Assembly: GCF_028657905.1 (NCBI RefSeq)
Contig: NZ_CP117781.1
Coordinates: forward strand, 2,294,001-2,358,000
Reading direction: 5' to 3'
DNA length: 64,000 nt
Origin: Burkholderia sp. FERM BP-3421
Lineage (GTDB): Bacteria; Pseudomonadota; Gammaproteobacteria; Burkholderiales; Burkholderiaceae
Shown: piece after piece, positions 34,988 to 46,100 of the stretch
Layout: the number at the start of each line of letters is the position of its first letter
Position numbering within the stretch: the first letter of the stretch is position 1
Program-made: the position numbers and the translations under genes
The notes under the pieces: model-generated
What the model was told of the DNA's origin: nothing
Databases searched by the model: none
Seen by the model: the letters and a program-made list of their open reading frames with translations, nothing else

Positions 34988-36807
34988 AGCTCGCCGATCT
35001 CGAGCGCGTCCGCGCCGGGCGTCGCGCCCAGCGTGTCGATCTGGCGCGCGAACGCAGCCAGCGTCGGGCCCGCGAAGAAATGCCGCAACACCAGCGCATC
35101 GCCGAACTCGCGCCGCACGCGCGACATCATCGACATCACGAGCAGCGAATGGCCGCCGATGCGGAAGAAGTTGTCGTCCACGCCGATCCGGTCGCGGCCG
35201 AGCACCGCGGACCAGATCGCGGCCAGGCGGCGCTCTGTGTCGGTGCGCGGCGGCGCGGCCGTGTCGGCCTGCGCGGCCGCCGCGACCGGTTCGAGCGCCG
35301 GCAGCGCGGCCCGGTCGAGCTTGCCGCTCGCCGTGCGCGGCAGCGCCGCGACCACGACGAACGCGCCCGGCACCAGCGCATCCGGCAGGCGCGCCGCGAG
35401 CCACGCGCGCAGCGCGGTTTCGTCCACGCCGTCGGGCGCGGTCACCCAGGCCCGCAGCGTCAATGACCCGTCGCCGTCGGGCAGCGCCGCGACGCCGGCA
35501 TCGCGGATCGCCGGATGCGCGCGCAGCGCCTCCTCGATCTCGGCCGGCTCGACCCGCACGCCGCGGATCTTCAGCTGCGCATCCTTGCGGCCGAGGAACT
35601 CGTACACGCCGTCCGGCCCCAGCCGCCCGAAATCGCCGGTGCGGTACAGCAGGTCGTCCGGATCGCCGTCGCCGTGCGGGTTCGGAATGAAGGCGGCCTC
35701 CGTCAGATCGGGACGGTTCAGATAGCCGAGGCTGCGATACGCGGTGCGGATATGGATCTCGCCCACCGCGCCCGGCGCGCACAGCGCGAGCGCCTCGTCG
35801 AGCAGCAGCGCCTCGGTGCCGTCGATCGGCCGGCCGATCGGAATCGACGCGCGCCGCCGGTCCTCGTCGCGGATCCGGTGCGCGAACTTCACCATCGTCG
35901 TCTCGCTCGGGCCGTACAGATTGACGAGCGCGATCCGCTCGCCGAACACCGACAGCCAGCGGTCGGCCGCGCCCGGCGGCACCACCTCGCCCGCGAGCAG
36001 GACGTGGCGCAGCGCCGGCAGGTTGGCCGCGCGCAAGGGTTCGCCGAGCAGGCCGAAGAACAGCGACGGCACGCCGTGCAGCAGCGTGATCCGCTCGTCC
36101 TCGAGCCAGCGCAGCAGCGCGGCCGCGTCGAACAGCGCATCGCGGCGCGGCGGCGCGACCAGCGTGCCGCCCGCGCACAGCGGCACGAACAGCTCGCGCA
36201 GCACCGCGTCGAAGCCGGTGGCCGTCAGCTGCGACACGCGCGCGTCCGGGCCGATTCCGAGCGCGCCGATCTCCCAGCGGATGAAATGATCGATCGCCTT
36301 CAGACGGCCGACGATGCCCTTGGGCCGCCCGGTGCTGCCCGAGCTGAAGAACACGTAGCACGGCGCGTCCGGGTCGAGCGCGAGGCCCGGCCGGCCCGCC
36401 GGCCCCGTGACCGCCTCGTCGATCGTCAGCAGCGGCGCGCCGCGCGCCAGCTCGCGCGCGGCCACGGCCAGCTCGGCGTCCGCGAGCAGCAGGCGCGGCG
36501 CGACCTCGTCGACGATCGCCTGGCGCCGGGCGGCGGGCAGGCGCGGATCGAGCGGCACGAACACCCCGCCCGCCTTCAGCACGCCGAGCACGGCGCTCAC
36601 GAAGCGCACCGGATCGGCGGCCAGGATCGCGATCGTCTGCCCGACGGCCACGCCGTCCGCGCGCAGGCGGTTGGCGAGCCGGTCCGATTCGTCGTCGAGC
36701 GTCGCGTAGGCGACCTGTCGCGCGCCGTGCGCGATCGCGATCGCGTCGGGCGTGCGCGCGGCGACGTCGCTGAACCAGTCGTGGATGAACGGCTGCGGTG
36801 TGCGCAT
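34984..36807 (-). CDS. NRPS subunit 2: stand-alone A-T, unknown specificity
   Basis: A 607-residue subunit starts at the ATG at 36807, five bases after the subunit 1 stop. It has only an adenylation domain (FFSSGSTGRPKG near residue 156, NLYGPSETT, YRTGDFGRL) and a carrier domain (RIGGHSLLVM, Ser about 553). It must borrow the condensation domain at the C-terminus of subunit 1. The specificity code read by alignment is D-A-R-H-L-A-L-M-V-K, which I cannot match to a known residue. The GTGA overlap with subunit 3 implies tight coupling. Confidence 0.92.
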   Translation of the reverse strand: MRTPQPFIHDWFSDVAARTPDAIAIAHGARQVAYATLDDESDRLANRLRADGVAVGQTIAILAADPVRFVSAVLGVLKAGGVFVPLDPRLPAARRQAIVDEVAPRLLLADAELAVAARELARGAPLLTIDEAVTGPAGRPGLALDPDAPCYVFFSSGSTGRPKGIVGRLKAIDHFIRWEIGALGIGPDARVSQLTATGFDAVLRELFVPLCAGGTLVAPPRRDALFDAAALLRWLEDERITLLHGVPSLFFGLLGEPLRAANLPALRHVLLAGEVVPPGAADRWLSVFGERIALVNLYGPSETTMVKFAHRIRDEDRRRASIPIGRPIDGTEALLLDEALALCAPGAVGEIHIRTAYRSLGYLNRPDLTEAAFIPNPHGDGDPDDLLYRTGDFGRLGPDGVYEFLGRKDAQLKIRGVRVEPAEIEEALRAHPAIRDAGVAALPDGDGSLTLRAWVTAPDGVDETALRAWLAARLPDALVPGAFVVVAALPRTASGKLDRAALPALEPVAAAAQADTAAPPRTDTERRLAAIWSAVLGRDRIGVDDNFFRIGGHSLLVMSMMSRVRREFGDALVLRHFFAGPTLAAFARQIDTLGATPGADALEIGEL

Positions 36808-36812
36808 GATGG

Positions 36813-39800
36813 CTAGACCTCGGAATCGGTGACGGCGGCGGCCAGCGGCCGCGCACCGGGGATGTCGAACGGGCAGGCGGAAACCGGCTGGTCGAACGCG
36901 GCCGGCAGCGCGTGCAGCAGGTCGCGCCAGCGCGCGAACACCGCCAGCAGGTCGGCGCGCGCGAAGCGCGCCGGGTCGTAGTTCACGTCGACGCTGAACG
37001 CCTCGCCCGGCTCGATGGTGATGCTGAGCGGGAACGCGCTGTGATACGACGAATGCACCTCGGCGATGCGCAGCGGCCGCGCCGCCGCGCGCAGGTCGTC
37101 GTCGACCGGGTAGTTCTCGAAGCTCAGGTGGCTGTCGAACAGCGGCTGGCCCGGCTCCACGCCGGCCCATTGGCGGATCTCGGCGAGCGACGCGTACTGG
37201 TGGTCGAGCAGCGCGGTCTGGCGGTCGTGCACGTCGCGCACCCAGTCGGCCAGGATGCGCTCCGGCTCGACCCTCACGCGCAGCGGCAGCACGTTGATCA
37301 TCAGGCCGACGATCGATTCGATCGCGGGCAGCTCGGCGGGCCGCGCCGCCACGGTCACGCCGAACACCACGTCGCGCGAGCCGCCGATCCGCCACAGCAC
37401 CAGCGCCCAGGCCGCGTGCAGCAGCGCGCCGACGGTCAGCCCCGCGCGCCGCGCGAGCGCCTGCAGCGCGCGGGTCGCCTCGGCGTCGATCCGGAATCCG
37501 AAGTTGTCGGGCGCGCCCCCGGGCGCGGGGTCGCGCGCCGCCTCGCCGGCCGCGCGCGCGAACGCGAGCGGCGCATGCGCGAGCGCGGGCAGGCCGTCGA
37601 GCGCCGCGCGCCAGTACGCGGCGTCGATGCCGGCGGGCCGGCGCGCGAGCCACGCGACATAGTCGCGATAGCGGCCCGGCAAGGGCGGATAGTGCGCACG
37701 CCCGGTCTGCAACGCGAGCACGTGTTCGAACAGCTCGCGGAACAGCACCGAATTGCACCAGCCGTCGAGGATCAGGTGATGGTGGGTCCACACCAGCAGG
37801 TGCCGGTCGGGCGCGATGCGCGCGAGCGCGAGCCGCATCAGCGGCGGCGTGTCGAACGCGAGCGGCTGCGCCCATTCGTGCGCGCAGCACGCCGCGAGCG
37901 CCGCGTCGCGCTCGGCCGCGGGCAGCGCCGACCAGTCGAGCGCGCGCCACGGCACGTCGACATGGCTCAGCACCATCTGCACCGGCGCGTCGAGCCCATC
38001 CCACACGAACACCGTGCGCAGGCTCGGATGGCGCGCCACGACCTTGGCCCAGGCGGCCTGCAGGGTGGCGGGATCGAGCGGGCCGTCGAGCGCGAACACT
38101 TTCTGCACCTTGTACAGCGACGGATCGTCGGCGTACAGGATGTCGAACATCAGCCCCTGCTGCAGCGGCGACAGCCGGAAGATGTCCTCGATCGCGAGCC
38201 GCCGCAGCATCTGCTGGTATTGCTCCTCGCGGTAGTCCTCCAGCAGGTAGTGCAGCTTCACGAGCTGCTGCAGATTCGACAGCCGGCCCGGCTCGACGCG
38301 CGCATAGCGCGCGGCCAGCGCGTCGAGCTGCGCCTGCGTCAGCGTGGCGAGCGGGAAATCGGACGGCGTGTACGCGCCGTGCAGCTCCGCCGCGCAATGC
38401 GCGACGATCTCGCGCAGCGCCTCCAGGCAGCGCGCCGCGAGCCGCTCGATCGTGGCGCGCCGGAACAGCGCGCCCGCATAGGTCCAGCGCATCCGCAACA
38501 CGCCGCGCGTCACCATCGCGTCGATCGAGATCAGCTGCCGCCGCACGCCTTCGGGCGCGCGCTCCGCCCCGGTCGCGCCGGTCGCGAGACGCCAGCCGCC
38601 CGCCGCGAACATCTGGTCGACCTGCCCGAGATAATTGAAGCCGACCTCGGGCTCGGGCCACGCGGCGAATTCGGCCGCGAGCGCCGGCGGCGCGAGGTAG
38701 CGCAGCACGCCGTAGCCGATGCCGCCGTCCGGCACGCGCCGCAGCTGATCCTTCACCACGCGCAGCGCCGCGCCGATGTCGTCGCCGCGCGCGACGCGCA
38801 GCCATTGCGGCCAGCGCGCGGTGAACCAGCCGAGCGTGCGCGAGCAGTCGACATCCGGCAACCACGGTTCGCGCCCGTGCCCCTCCAGCTCGACGCACAC
38901 CGTCTCGCCGCCCGTGAAGCCGCACAGCGCGCGCGCCAACGCGGTCAGCAGCGCATCGTTGATGCGGGTCTGGTAGGCGATCGGCACGTCGCGCAGCAGC
39001 GCGCGGGTCGTGTCGGCGTCGAGCGCAACCTCGACCGTCGCGGCCGCGCCGACCGTGTTCGCGCCGCCCGGCAGGTCGACGGGCAGCGGCGCGGGCGCAT
39101 CGCCCGCGAGCGCGCGCCACTGCGCCGCGCCATGCCGCGCGTCGTCCGAGGCCGCGTAGGCGGCCAGCGCATGCGCCCAGTGCCGGTACGACGAAGTCTT
39201 GGCCGGCAGCGCGACCGGCGCGCCGGCCGCGAGCGCCGCGTAGGCCTCGCGCAGCGTCTCCGTCAGCAGCCGCCATGACACCGCGTCCATCACCAGGTGA
39301 TGCGCGACGAACAGGATCCGCACGCCCTGCGCCGCGCCGAGCCGGTAAACCGCGATCTTCAGCAGCGGCGCGCGCGCGAGGTCGAGGCTCGTCTGCACGC
39401 GGCTCGCGTGCGCGTCGAGCGCGGCGGCGCGTGCGCCTTCGGGCAATGCCGTCAGGTCGACGACGTCGATCGCGCCGGGCGCGACCTCGGCCTCGTTGAC
39501 CTGGCGCCAGCGGCCGTCCGCTTCGGCAAACGCGATGCGCAGCGCGTCGTGATGGCGGATCGTGTGCGCGAGCGCCTGTTCGAGCCGCGCGACGTCGAGA
39601 TCGGCTTCCGCCTCGACCAGCAGCGACATGGTCCAGTGCGACGGCGTCGGCGGCAGGCGCTCGAAGAACCAGTGCTGGACCGGCGTGAGCGGCAGCGGGC
39701 CGGCCACCGCGCCCTGCTCCGCGACGATCGGCTGGGCCGGCAGCGCGACGGCGGCCAGCGCCGCGATGGTGCGCTGCTCGAACAGGTGCTGCACGCTGAC

Positions 39801-42800
39801 GCGCAAGCCGGCGTCGTTCGCGCGCGCGACGATCTGGATGCCCAGGATCGAATCGCCGCCGAGATGGAAGAAGTCGTCGTGCACGCCGACCTGCGCGACG
39901 CCGATCACCTCCGCCCAGATCGCCGCGAGCCGCGCTTCGGTCGCATCGCGCGGCGCGACGTGGCCGGCCGCGTCCGCCGCCGGGAGCGGCGCTTCGGCGA
40001 GCGCGCGCGCGTCGATCTTGCCGCTGCGCGCGAGCGGCAGCGCGTCCAGCCGCACGAGCCGCGACGGCTGCATGTGCGCGGGCAGCCGTTCGCGCAGATG
40101 ACGGCGCACGTCGTCGGCGTCGCAGCGGCCGCGCGCGCTGAAGAACAGCACGAGGCCCGCGTGGCCCGACGTCACGTCGCGCACGAGCGCCGCGGCCTCC
40201 GCGACGCGCGGATGCGTGCGCGCCGCCGCCTCGATCTCGCCCAGCTCGATCCGGAAGCCGTGCAGCTTGACCTGTCGATCGGCGCGGCCGACGAACTCGA
40301 TGCTGCCGTCGGGCAGCCGGCGCACGCGGTCGCCCGTCCGGTAGAAGCGCGCCGCGGGGCTGTCGGGCCCGAGCGGCGCGAGCGTCGCGAAGCGCGCCGC
40401 GGTCTGCTCCGGCGCGTGCTGGTAGCCGCGCGCGACGCCGCCGCCGCCGATGCACAGCTCGCCGACGCAACCGTCCGCGACCGGGCGCAGCGCCGCGTCG
40501 GCCACATAGGCGATCACGCCGGGCAGCGGCGCGCCGAGCGGCACGGTCGCCGACGCGCATGCCGCGAGATCCGCCGGCAGCTCGCCCGCGAGCGCGCCGA
40601 CCGTGGTTTCGGTCGGGCCGTAGTGATTGAACAGCCGGCAGTCGGGCGCGAGCGCGCGCAGCCGCGCGGCCAGCGCGAATTCGAAGGCCTCGCCGCCGAG
40701 GATCAGCCGCGCGCGCGGCAGCAGCGCGGCCGGCGCGGGGCTCGCGTCGAGCAGCGCAACCAGGTGGCTCGGCGCGATCTTCAGGCAGTCGATGCCGCCC
40801 GCCTCCTCGAAACGGCGCGCGAGCGCGCCCGCGTCGAGCCGGTCGCGGCGGCCCGCGATCACGAGCCGGCCGCCGAGCAGCAGCGCCGGATACAGCATCG
40901 TGTAGCCGAGATCGGCCGCCACGCTCGACACGAGCGCGAAGCTCGCGCAGCCCGCGAGCGCGAGGCGGGCGATCGCGCCGTCCGCGTAGTGCGCGAGCTG
41001 CCGATGCTCGATCGCGACGCCCTTCGGCTGCCCGGTCGACCCCGAGGTCATCACGACGTAGGCGAGCGCGCCCGCCGTCGCGCGGCTCAGCGGCGCCGCA
41101 TCGAACGCGGCGACCGCCGCGCGCGCGTCGCCCGCCGCGATGCGGCGCAGCGTGTCCGGCGCGGTGGCGACGTCGGTCAGCAGCCAGACCGCCGCCGTCG
41201 CGGCCGCGACCTGCTCGACGCGGCCGGCCGGCGTGTCGGCGTCGAGCGGCAGATACGCCGCGCCCGCCTTGAGGATCGCGAGCAGGTAGACCGGCAGCCA
41301 CACCGAGCGCTCGACCATCAGGAGCACGATCTGTCCCGGCTCGACGCCCTGCGCGATCAGGCGGCGCGCCCACTGGTTCGCCAGCGCGTCGAGCTCGCGA
41401 TAGGTCAGCGCCTCGCCGTCGCACATCACCGCGGTCCGCTCGGGCGCGTCGTGCGCGGCGGCCGCGATCCGCACGTCGACGCCCGGCCCGTCCGCCGGCG
41501 GCGCGCGATACGCGCGCAGCGCATCGCGCAGCGGCGCGAGCGCGTCGTCGGGCGGACCCGCGAGCGTGTCCAGCGCGGCGTCGGGCTGCTGCAGGGCCGC
41601 GCCGAGCAGGCGCGTGAACACGTCGCCGTACACCGCGACGTCGTCCTCGCCGAAACAGCCGGCGTCGTATTGCAACACGGCCTCGCATACGCCGCCGGCC
41701 GCCTCCATCACGCACGACAGCTGTATCTGGAAACGCTCGATCGCGCCGCGCACGCGCGTCACGCGCACGCTCACGTCGCCGTGCGCCGCCGGCTCGGGCG
41801 CGAGGAAATCGAAGCCCGCCGGCATGCAGGACGGCGCGTCGTCCGCCGGGTCCCAGGCGAAGCAGTCGCCCTGCCCGGCCGCGTCCCGCAGCGCCGTCTC
41901 GACGCGCTCGGCCAACGCCCTGAAGCCCGCGCCCGCGTCGACCTCCAGCACGACCGGCAGCACCTTCGACAACGGCCCGATCGCTTCCGCCAATTCATCG
42001 AAGCGCCGCAGGTTGGTCAGCACGCCCATCGCCACGGCGTCGGCGCCGCCGAGCCGGGCGAGCGTCGCGAGCCACGCGGCCAGCACGCAGGCGCGCGCGG
42101 ACACGCCCCACGCCGCCGCAGCAGCGCGCAGCGCGTCGACCGTCCCGGCCGGCACGCTCAGCGCCCGTTCGGCGGGCGCGAAGCCGGCCTCCGCCGCCGC
42201 GCGATGCGCGAGCGGCAGCGCGCGCGGCGCGGCGGCCGCGCGACGCAGCGTGTCGCGCCAGAACGCGCGCCCCGCCGCCCAATCGTCGGAAGCGAGCAAC
42301 TCGCTCTGCCACTGCGCGTAATCCGCCTGCTGGACCACCTCGGGCCCGGCCTCACCGCTCAGCGCGCGGCCGAGCGCGCGGGCCAGCGCCGCGATGCTGT
42401 CGGGATCGGCGCACAGCGCCGAGGCCGCGAGCATCAGCCGATGTTCGCCGGGCGATACGGTCACGATCCGCGCCTGGACCGGCGCGCTCGCGCCCACCTC
42501 GAAGCGCGCATCGCGCAAGGCCTGCCACGCGCGCGCGGGCGCCGTGTCGTCAGGGCCGCACGACGCGGCCGGGCCGGTTTCGCCGATGACCTGCAAGGGC
42601 ACGGTCAGGCCCGGTGGGCAGTGAAAGACGGTGCGCAGGATTTCCTGATGCGCGACGATCGCGCGCCACGCGGACTGCAGCGCGTCGGCATCGAGCGGGC
42701 CGCGCACCGCGAGCGTCGCGCACACCCGATACGGCGACGCCGGCGCGCCCGCGCCCAGTTGCCATGCCCGGCGCTGCTGGGGGGATAGGCCGAATCCGTC

Positions 42801-42806
42801 GGCCAT
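36813..42806 (-). CDS. NRPS subunit 1: inactive C, A (Asx), T, epimerase, C
   Basis: A 1997-residue subunit from the ATG at 42806 (a GTG directly before it is possible). Domains: an N-terminal condensation-like domain whose HHxxxDG motif is replaced by ASALCADP, so it should be inactive; adenylation (TSGSTGQPKG near residue 588, NHYGPTETT); carrier (LGGDSILGI, Ser about 986); epimerisation (HHLVMDAVSW near 1167); and an intact condensation domain (HHHLILDGW near 1674). The code read by alignment is D-L-T-K-I-G-H-V-G-K, close to the Asp/Asn codes. With the epimerase this predicts D-Asp or D-Asn. It transcribes away from LanM. Confidence 0.93.
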   Translation of the reverse strand: MADGFGLSPQQRRAWQLGAGAPASPYRVCATLAVRGPLDADALQSAWRAIVAHQEILRTVFHCPPGLTVPLQVIGETGPAASCGPDDTAPARAWQALRDARFEVGASAPVQARIVTVSPGEHRLMLAASALCADPDSIAALARALGRALSGEAGPEVVQQADYAQWQSELLASDDWAAGRAFWRDTLRRAAAAPRALPLAHRAAAEAGFAPAERALSVPAGTVDALRAAAAAWGVSARACVLAAWLATLARLGGADAVAMGVLTNLRRFDELAEAIGPLSKVLPVVLEVDAGAGFRALAERVETALRDAAGQGDCFAWDPADDAPSCMPAGFDFLAPEPAAHGDVSVRVTRVRGAIERFQIQLSCVMEAAGGVCEAVLQYDAGCFGEDDVAVYGDVFTRLLGAALQQPDAALDTLAGPPDDALAPLRDALRAYRAPPADGPGVDVRIAAAAHDAPERTAVMCDGEALTYRELDALANQWARRLIAQGVEPGQIVLLMVERSVWLPVYLLAILKAGAAYLPLDADTPAGRVEQVAAATAAVWLLTDVATAPDTLRRIAAGDARAAVAAFDAAPLSRATAGALAYVVMTSGSTGQPKGVAIEHRQLAHYADGAIARLALAGCASFALVSSVAADLGYTMLYPALLLGGRLVIAGRRDRLDAGALARRFEEAGGIDCLKIAPSHLVALLDASPAPAALLPRARLILGGEAFEFALAARLRALAPDCRLFNHYGPTETTVGALAGELPADLAACASATVPLGAPLPGVIAYVADAALRPVADGCVGELCIGGGGVARGYQHAPEQTAARFATLAPLGPDSPAARFYRTGDRVRRLPDGSIEFVGRADRQVKLHGFRIELGEIEAAARTHPRVAEAAALVRDVTSGHAGLVLFFSARGRCDADDVRRHLRERLPAHMQPSRLVRLDALPLARSGKIDARALAEAPLPAADAAGHVAPRDATEARLAAIWAEVIGVAQVGVHDDFFHLGGDSILGIQIVARANDAGLRVSVQHLFEQRTIAALAAVALPAQPIVAEQGAVAGPLPLTPVQHWFFERLPPTPSHWTMSLLVEAEADLDVARLEQALAHTIRHHDALRIAFAEADGRWRQVNEAEVAPGAIDVVDLTALPEGARAAALDAHASRVQTSLDLARAPLLKIAVYRLGAAQGVRILFVAHHLVMDAVSWRLLTETLREAYAALAAGAPVALPAKTSSYRHWAHALAAYAASDDARHGAAQWRALAGDAPAPLPVDLPGGANTVGAAATVEVALDADTTRALLRDVPIAYQTRINDALLTALARALCGFTGGETVCVELEGHGREPWLPDVDCSRTLGWFTARWPQWLRVARGDDIGAALRVVKDQLRRVPDGGIGYGVLRYLAPPALAAEFAAWPEPEVGFNYLGQVDQMFAAGGWRLATGATGAERAPEGVRRQLISIDAMVTRGVLRMRWTYAGALFRRATIERLAARCLEALREIVAHCAAELHGAYTPSDFPLATLTQAQLDALAARYARVEPGRLSNLQQLVKLHYLLEDYREEQYQQMLRRLAIEDIFRLSPLQQGLMFDILYADDPSLYKVQKVFALDGPLDPATLQAAWAKVVARHPSLRTVFVWDGLDAPVQMVLSHVDVPWRALDWSALPAAERDAALAACCAHEWAQPLAFDTPPLMRLALARIAPDRHLLVWTHHHLILDGWCNSVLFRELFEHVLALQTGRAHYPPLPGRYRDYVAWLARRPAGIDAAYWRAALDGLPALAHAPLAFARAAGEAARDPAPGGAPDNFGFRIDAEATRALQALARRAGLTVGALLHAAWALVLWRIGGSRDVVFGVTVAARPAELPAIESIVGLMINVLPLRVRVEPERILADWVRDVHDRQTALLDHQYASLAEIRQWAGVEPGQPLFDSHLSFENYPVDDDLRAAARPLRIAEVHSSYHSAFPLSITIEPGEAFSVDVNYDPARFARADLLAVFARWRDLLHALPAAFDQPVSACPFDIPGARPLAAAVTDSEV

Positions 42807-43174
42807 CACGAACCGGCCCCGGCTCGCCTGCGATCGCCGCGCTGGAATAATTGAATGGGTTTATTCGAAATAAAGCAATTACGCATTACGCCGGTCAAAA
42901 TCATTACCAGGCTCCGGTCAAGGAAAATAGACGGAAAATCCATTACCCGCACCACCCCGCCCTCTGCTTTTTTTTGCGCGCTCCCCGCGCGCAGCCAGCG
43001 TATCAGCATAAATCCCGTCCGACAACCGGCGCGCGCCACCCAAGGCGCGCCTATAATCCCAGTTCATTAAAACCAGGGCAACCGGTTATTACCCCATTTA
43101 AAAATCAATCAAATAAATGATCGCCTCGATTGTTCTGATTTCATAAAAATGAATAATCAAATGGGTTGTTCGCA
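42807..43174. promoter_or_regulatory. Divergent control region between the NRPS arm and lanM
   Basis: These 368 bases are clearly more AT-rich than the flanking genes and contain no convincing gene. A short inverted repeat TTTATT-CGA-AATAAA lies at 42860-42874 near the NRPS start, and AT-rich runs precede lanM around 43070-43165. The region must hold the promoters for both the NRPS operon and the lanM operon. No known regulator site is recognised. Confidence 0.6.
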
Positions 43175-46100
43175 ATGAATGAAAATGAAGGATTGAAGAG
43201 ACGCCCGGAAATCGGGCGTGATGCACCTCTGTCGGATGACCAGGCCATGACCGGACCCGACACGCTCCGCCAGCTCGCCGCGCGCGCCCGCTCGCTGCCC
43301 GAACGTCTCGCCTTCGCCGCGGCGAGCGGCTTCAGCTGTCCGGCGGCGGACCAGCCGGTCGCGGCCGCGCGGCTCGCGCGCTGGCGTCGGGCGGTGGCGG
43401 GCGACGATGCCGCGCTGTTCACGCGCCGGCTCGCCTGGAGCGGCATCGCGCCGGCCACGGCGCTCGCCGCGCTCGCGCCCGGCCTGCCCGCGCCGTCGAC
43501 CTTGCCGGCGTGGCTCGCGACGTTCGGCGCGCTGCAGCGCGCGGCGCGCGCGTTCGTCCAGGACGCGCCGGGCGTCGCGCCTTCCCCGCTCGCGAGCGCG
43601 CCCACCCCGCTCGGATTCGCGCTCGATCCCGACGACCCGCTGCCGTTCGAGGCGCTGTGGCTGCCGGCGCTCGCGCTGGCGCGCGAACAGCTGCGCGACG
43701 CGCTGGCGCCCTTGCGCGCCGCATCGGGCGGCGATCTGTCGGACTGGTTCGCGCCCTCCGCGTATCTCGATGCGGAGCGCGCGCTGCTGCGCCGCGTGAC
43801 CGACCTCGCGGGCCGCACGCTGGGCCTCGAATTCGCGACCGACCGGCCCGCGCACCTGAACCTGCCCCTGCCGTTCCTGGACGAGGATCCCCCCGACCAC
43901 TGGCATCGCCGCTTCGTCGCGCTGCACTGCGCGCAAGGCTATGCCGCGCTGTTCGACACCTATCCGGTGCTCGCCCGCCTGATCGTCACGGCGCTCGAGG
44001 ACTGGCGCGACGAACTCGTGGAATTCCTGCACCGGCTCGCGGCCGACCTGGACACGCTGCGCCGCGCGGCGGGCGGCGCGCCCGGCCCGGTGACCGCGCT
44101 GCGCCAGGATCTGTCCGACGCGCATCACGGCGGCCGCGCGGTGAAGATCGTGCGCTTCGCGCAGGGCGGCGCGGTGGTCTACAAGCCGCGCAGCGTCGCG
44201 CCGGAAATCGCGTTCAACGCGCTGCTCGCGCGCTGCAACGCGCTCGGCGCGACGCCCGCGCACGCCACCCTCGACCACCTCGATCGCGGCGCGTACGGCT
44301 GGGCGCTGACCTGCGCGAGCGCGCGGCCCTGCGCGGACCGCGCCGCGCTCGATCGCTTCTACCGGCGCGCCGGCATGCTGCTGTGCCTCGCCTATGCGCT
44401 CGACGCGAACGACCTGCACAGCGAAAACCTGATCGCCGCGGGCGAGCATCCGGTGCTGGTCGACACCGAGACCCTCATGCATCCGCGCCCCGCGGCCGCC
44501 GCGCAGCGCGCGGCCGATCCGCTCGACGAGGATGCGCGCGCGTTCGCGGACTCGGTGCTGCGCAGCGGCCTGCTGCCGCGCTGGTCGTTCGACGCCGAGG
44601 CGCGCATCGCCTACGACATCAGCGGCCTCGGGCGCGGCGCGAGCCAGCCCGCGCCCTGGCAGGCGCTGGGCTGGAGCGGCGTCAACACCGACCGCATCGC
44701 GCTGCTGCCGCGCGACGCGAGCCTGCCCGCCCACGACAACCTGCCGTCCCTCGCCGGCCGGCCGGCGACGCCGGCCGACCATGTCGATGCCCTGTGCGCG
44801 GGCTTCGCCGCGCAATACCGGCTGCTCGCGCGCCATCGCGCGACGCTGCTCGACGACGCCGGCTGGCTCGCGACGCTGCACGACCTGCCGGTGCGCTTCC
44901 TGCTGCGCCCGACCGAGGTGTACGGCGCGGCGCTCGAACAGGCCGGCCTGCCGCAACACCTGCGCGACGGCGTCGAGCGCAGCATCGAGCTCGACCGGCT
45001 GAGCGCGCCGCTCGTCGCGGCCGCCGAACCGGGGCCGCTGTGGCCCGCGCTCGACGCCGAAACCCGCGCGCTCGAACGGCTCGACATTCCCTACTTCGGC
45101 ACCACGGGCGGCTCGCAGGCGCTCGAAGCCGGCGTCGACGCGCCGCTCCCGGACGCCTTCGACGGCACCGGCGTCGCGCGCGTGATCGAGCGGCTGCGCG
45201 GGCTCGACGAAACCGACCTCGCGTTGCAGCTCGCGCTGATACGCGGCAGTTTCCTCGCCAGCTCCGCGCGTCACGACCACGGCGCGTCCGCGCGCTCCGC
45301 CGATGCCGACGCCCGCGGCAGCCTCAACCGCCCCGCGCAGGCTCCCGCTCCCGCCTCGACCGGCCCCGCCGCCGCGCAACTGATCGCCCAGGCCGGCGCG
45401 CTCGCCGACGAACTGGCCGGCCACGCGCTGCGCGATCCGCGCGGTCGCGTGACCTGGCTCGGCCTGCGCTACGCGGCGAAGGCGCGGCGCTTCCAGTTCG
45501 AACCGGTCGGCGTCAATCTCTACGACGGCCGCTGCGGCATCGCGCTGTTCCTCGCCGCGCTCGCCCACGCGCGCGGCGACGGCGGCGATCCGCACGCCGC
45601 GCTGCTCGCCGATACGCTCGCGCCGGTGCGCCGCCTGTTCAACGACGCCGCGCCGGCCCACGGCCGCGCGCTCGCGCGTCGGCTCGGCCTCGGCGGCGCG
45701 AGCGGGCTCGGCTCGATCGTCTACGCGCTGACCCGGATCGCGCGCTGGCGCGACGACGCCGCGCTGCTCGACAGCGCCCGCGCGGCCGCGCGCGGCATCG
45801 ACGCGAGCCTGATCGCCGCCGACGACCGGCTCGACGTGATCGACGGCGCGGCCGGCGCGCTGCTCGGCCTGCTCGCGCTGCACGAGGCGACCGGCGACGC
45901 CGCCGTGCTGCGCGCCGCGATCGCCTGCGGCGACCATCTGCTCGCGCGCCGCCACGCGCGCCCCGGCTTCCCGCCCGCGTGGCGCACGCTCGGCCCGATC
46001 CCGCTGACCGGCTTCTCGCACGGCGCGGCCGGCATCGCCTACGCGCTGCAGCGGCTGCACGCGGCGACCGCGCGGCCCGACTACCGCGCGGCGGCGCGCG

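Noticed and set aside
42851..43120. Small plus-strand ORFs in the NRPS-lanM gap as a second lanthipeptide precursor
   Set aside because: They have no Nif11 or other leader pattern, no Cys/Ser/Thr core cluster and no ribosome site, and they overlap the likely promoters.
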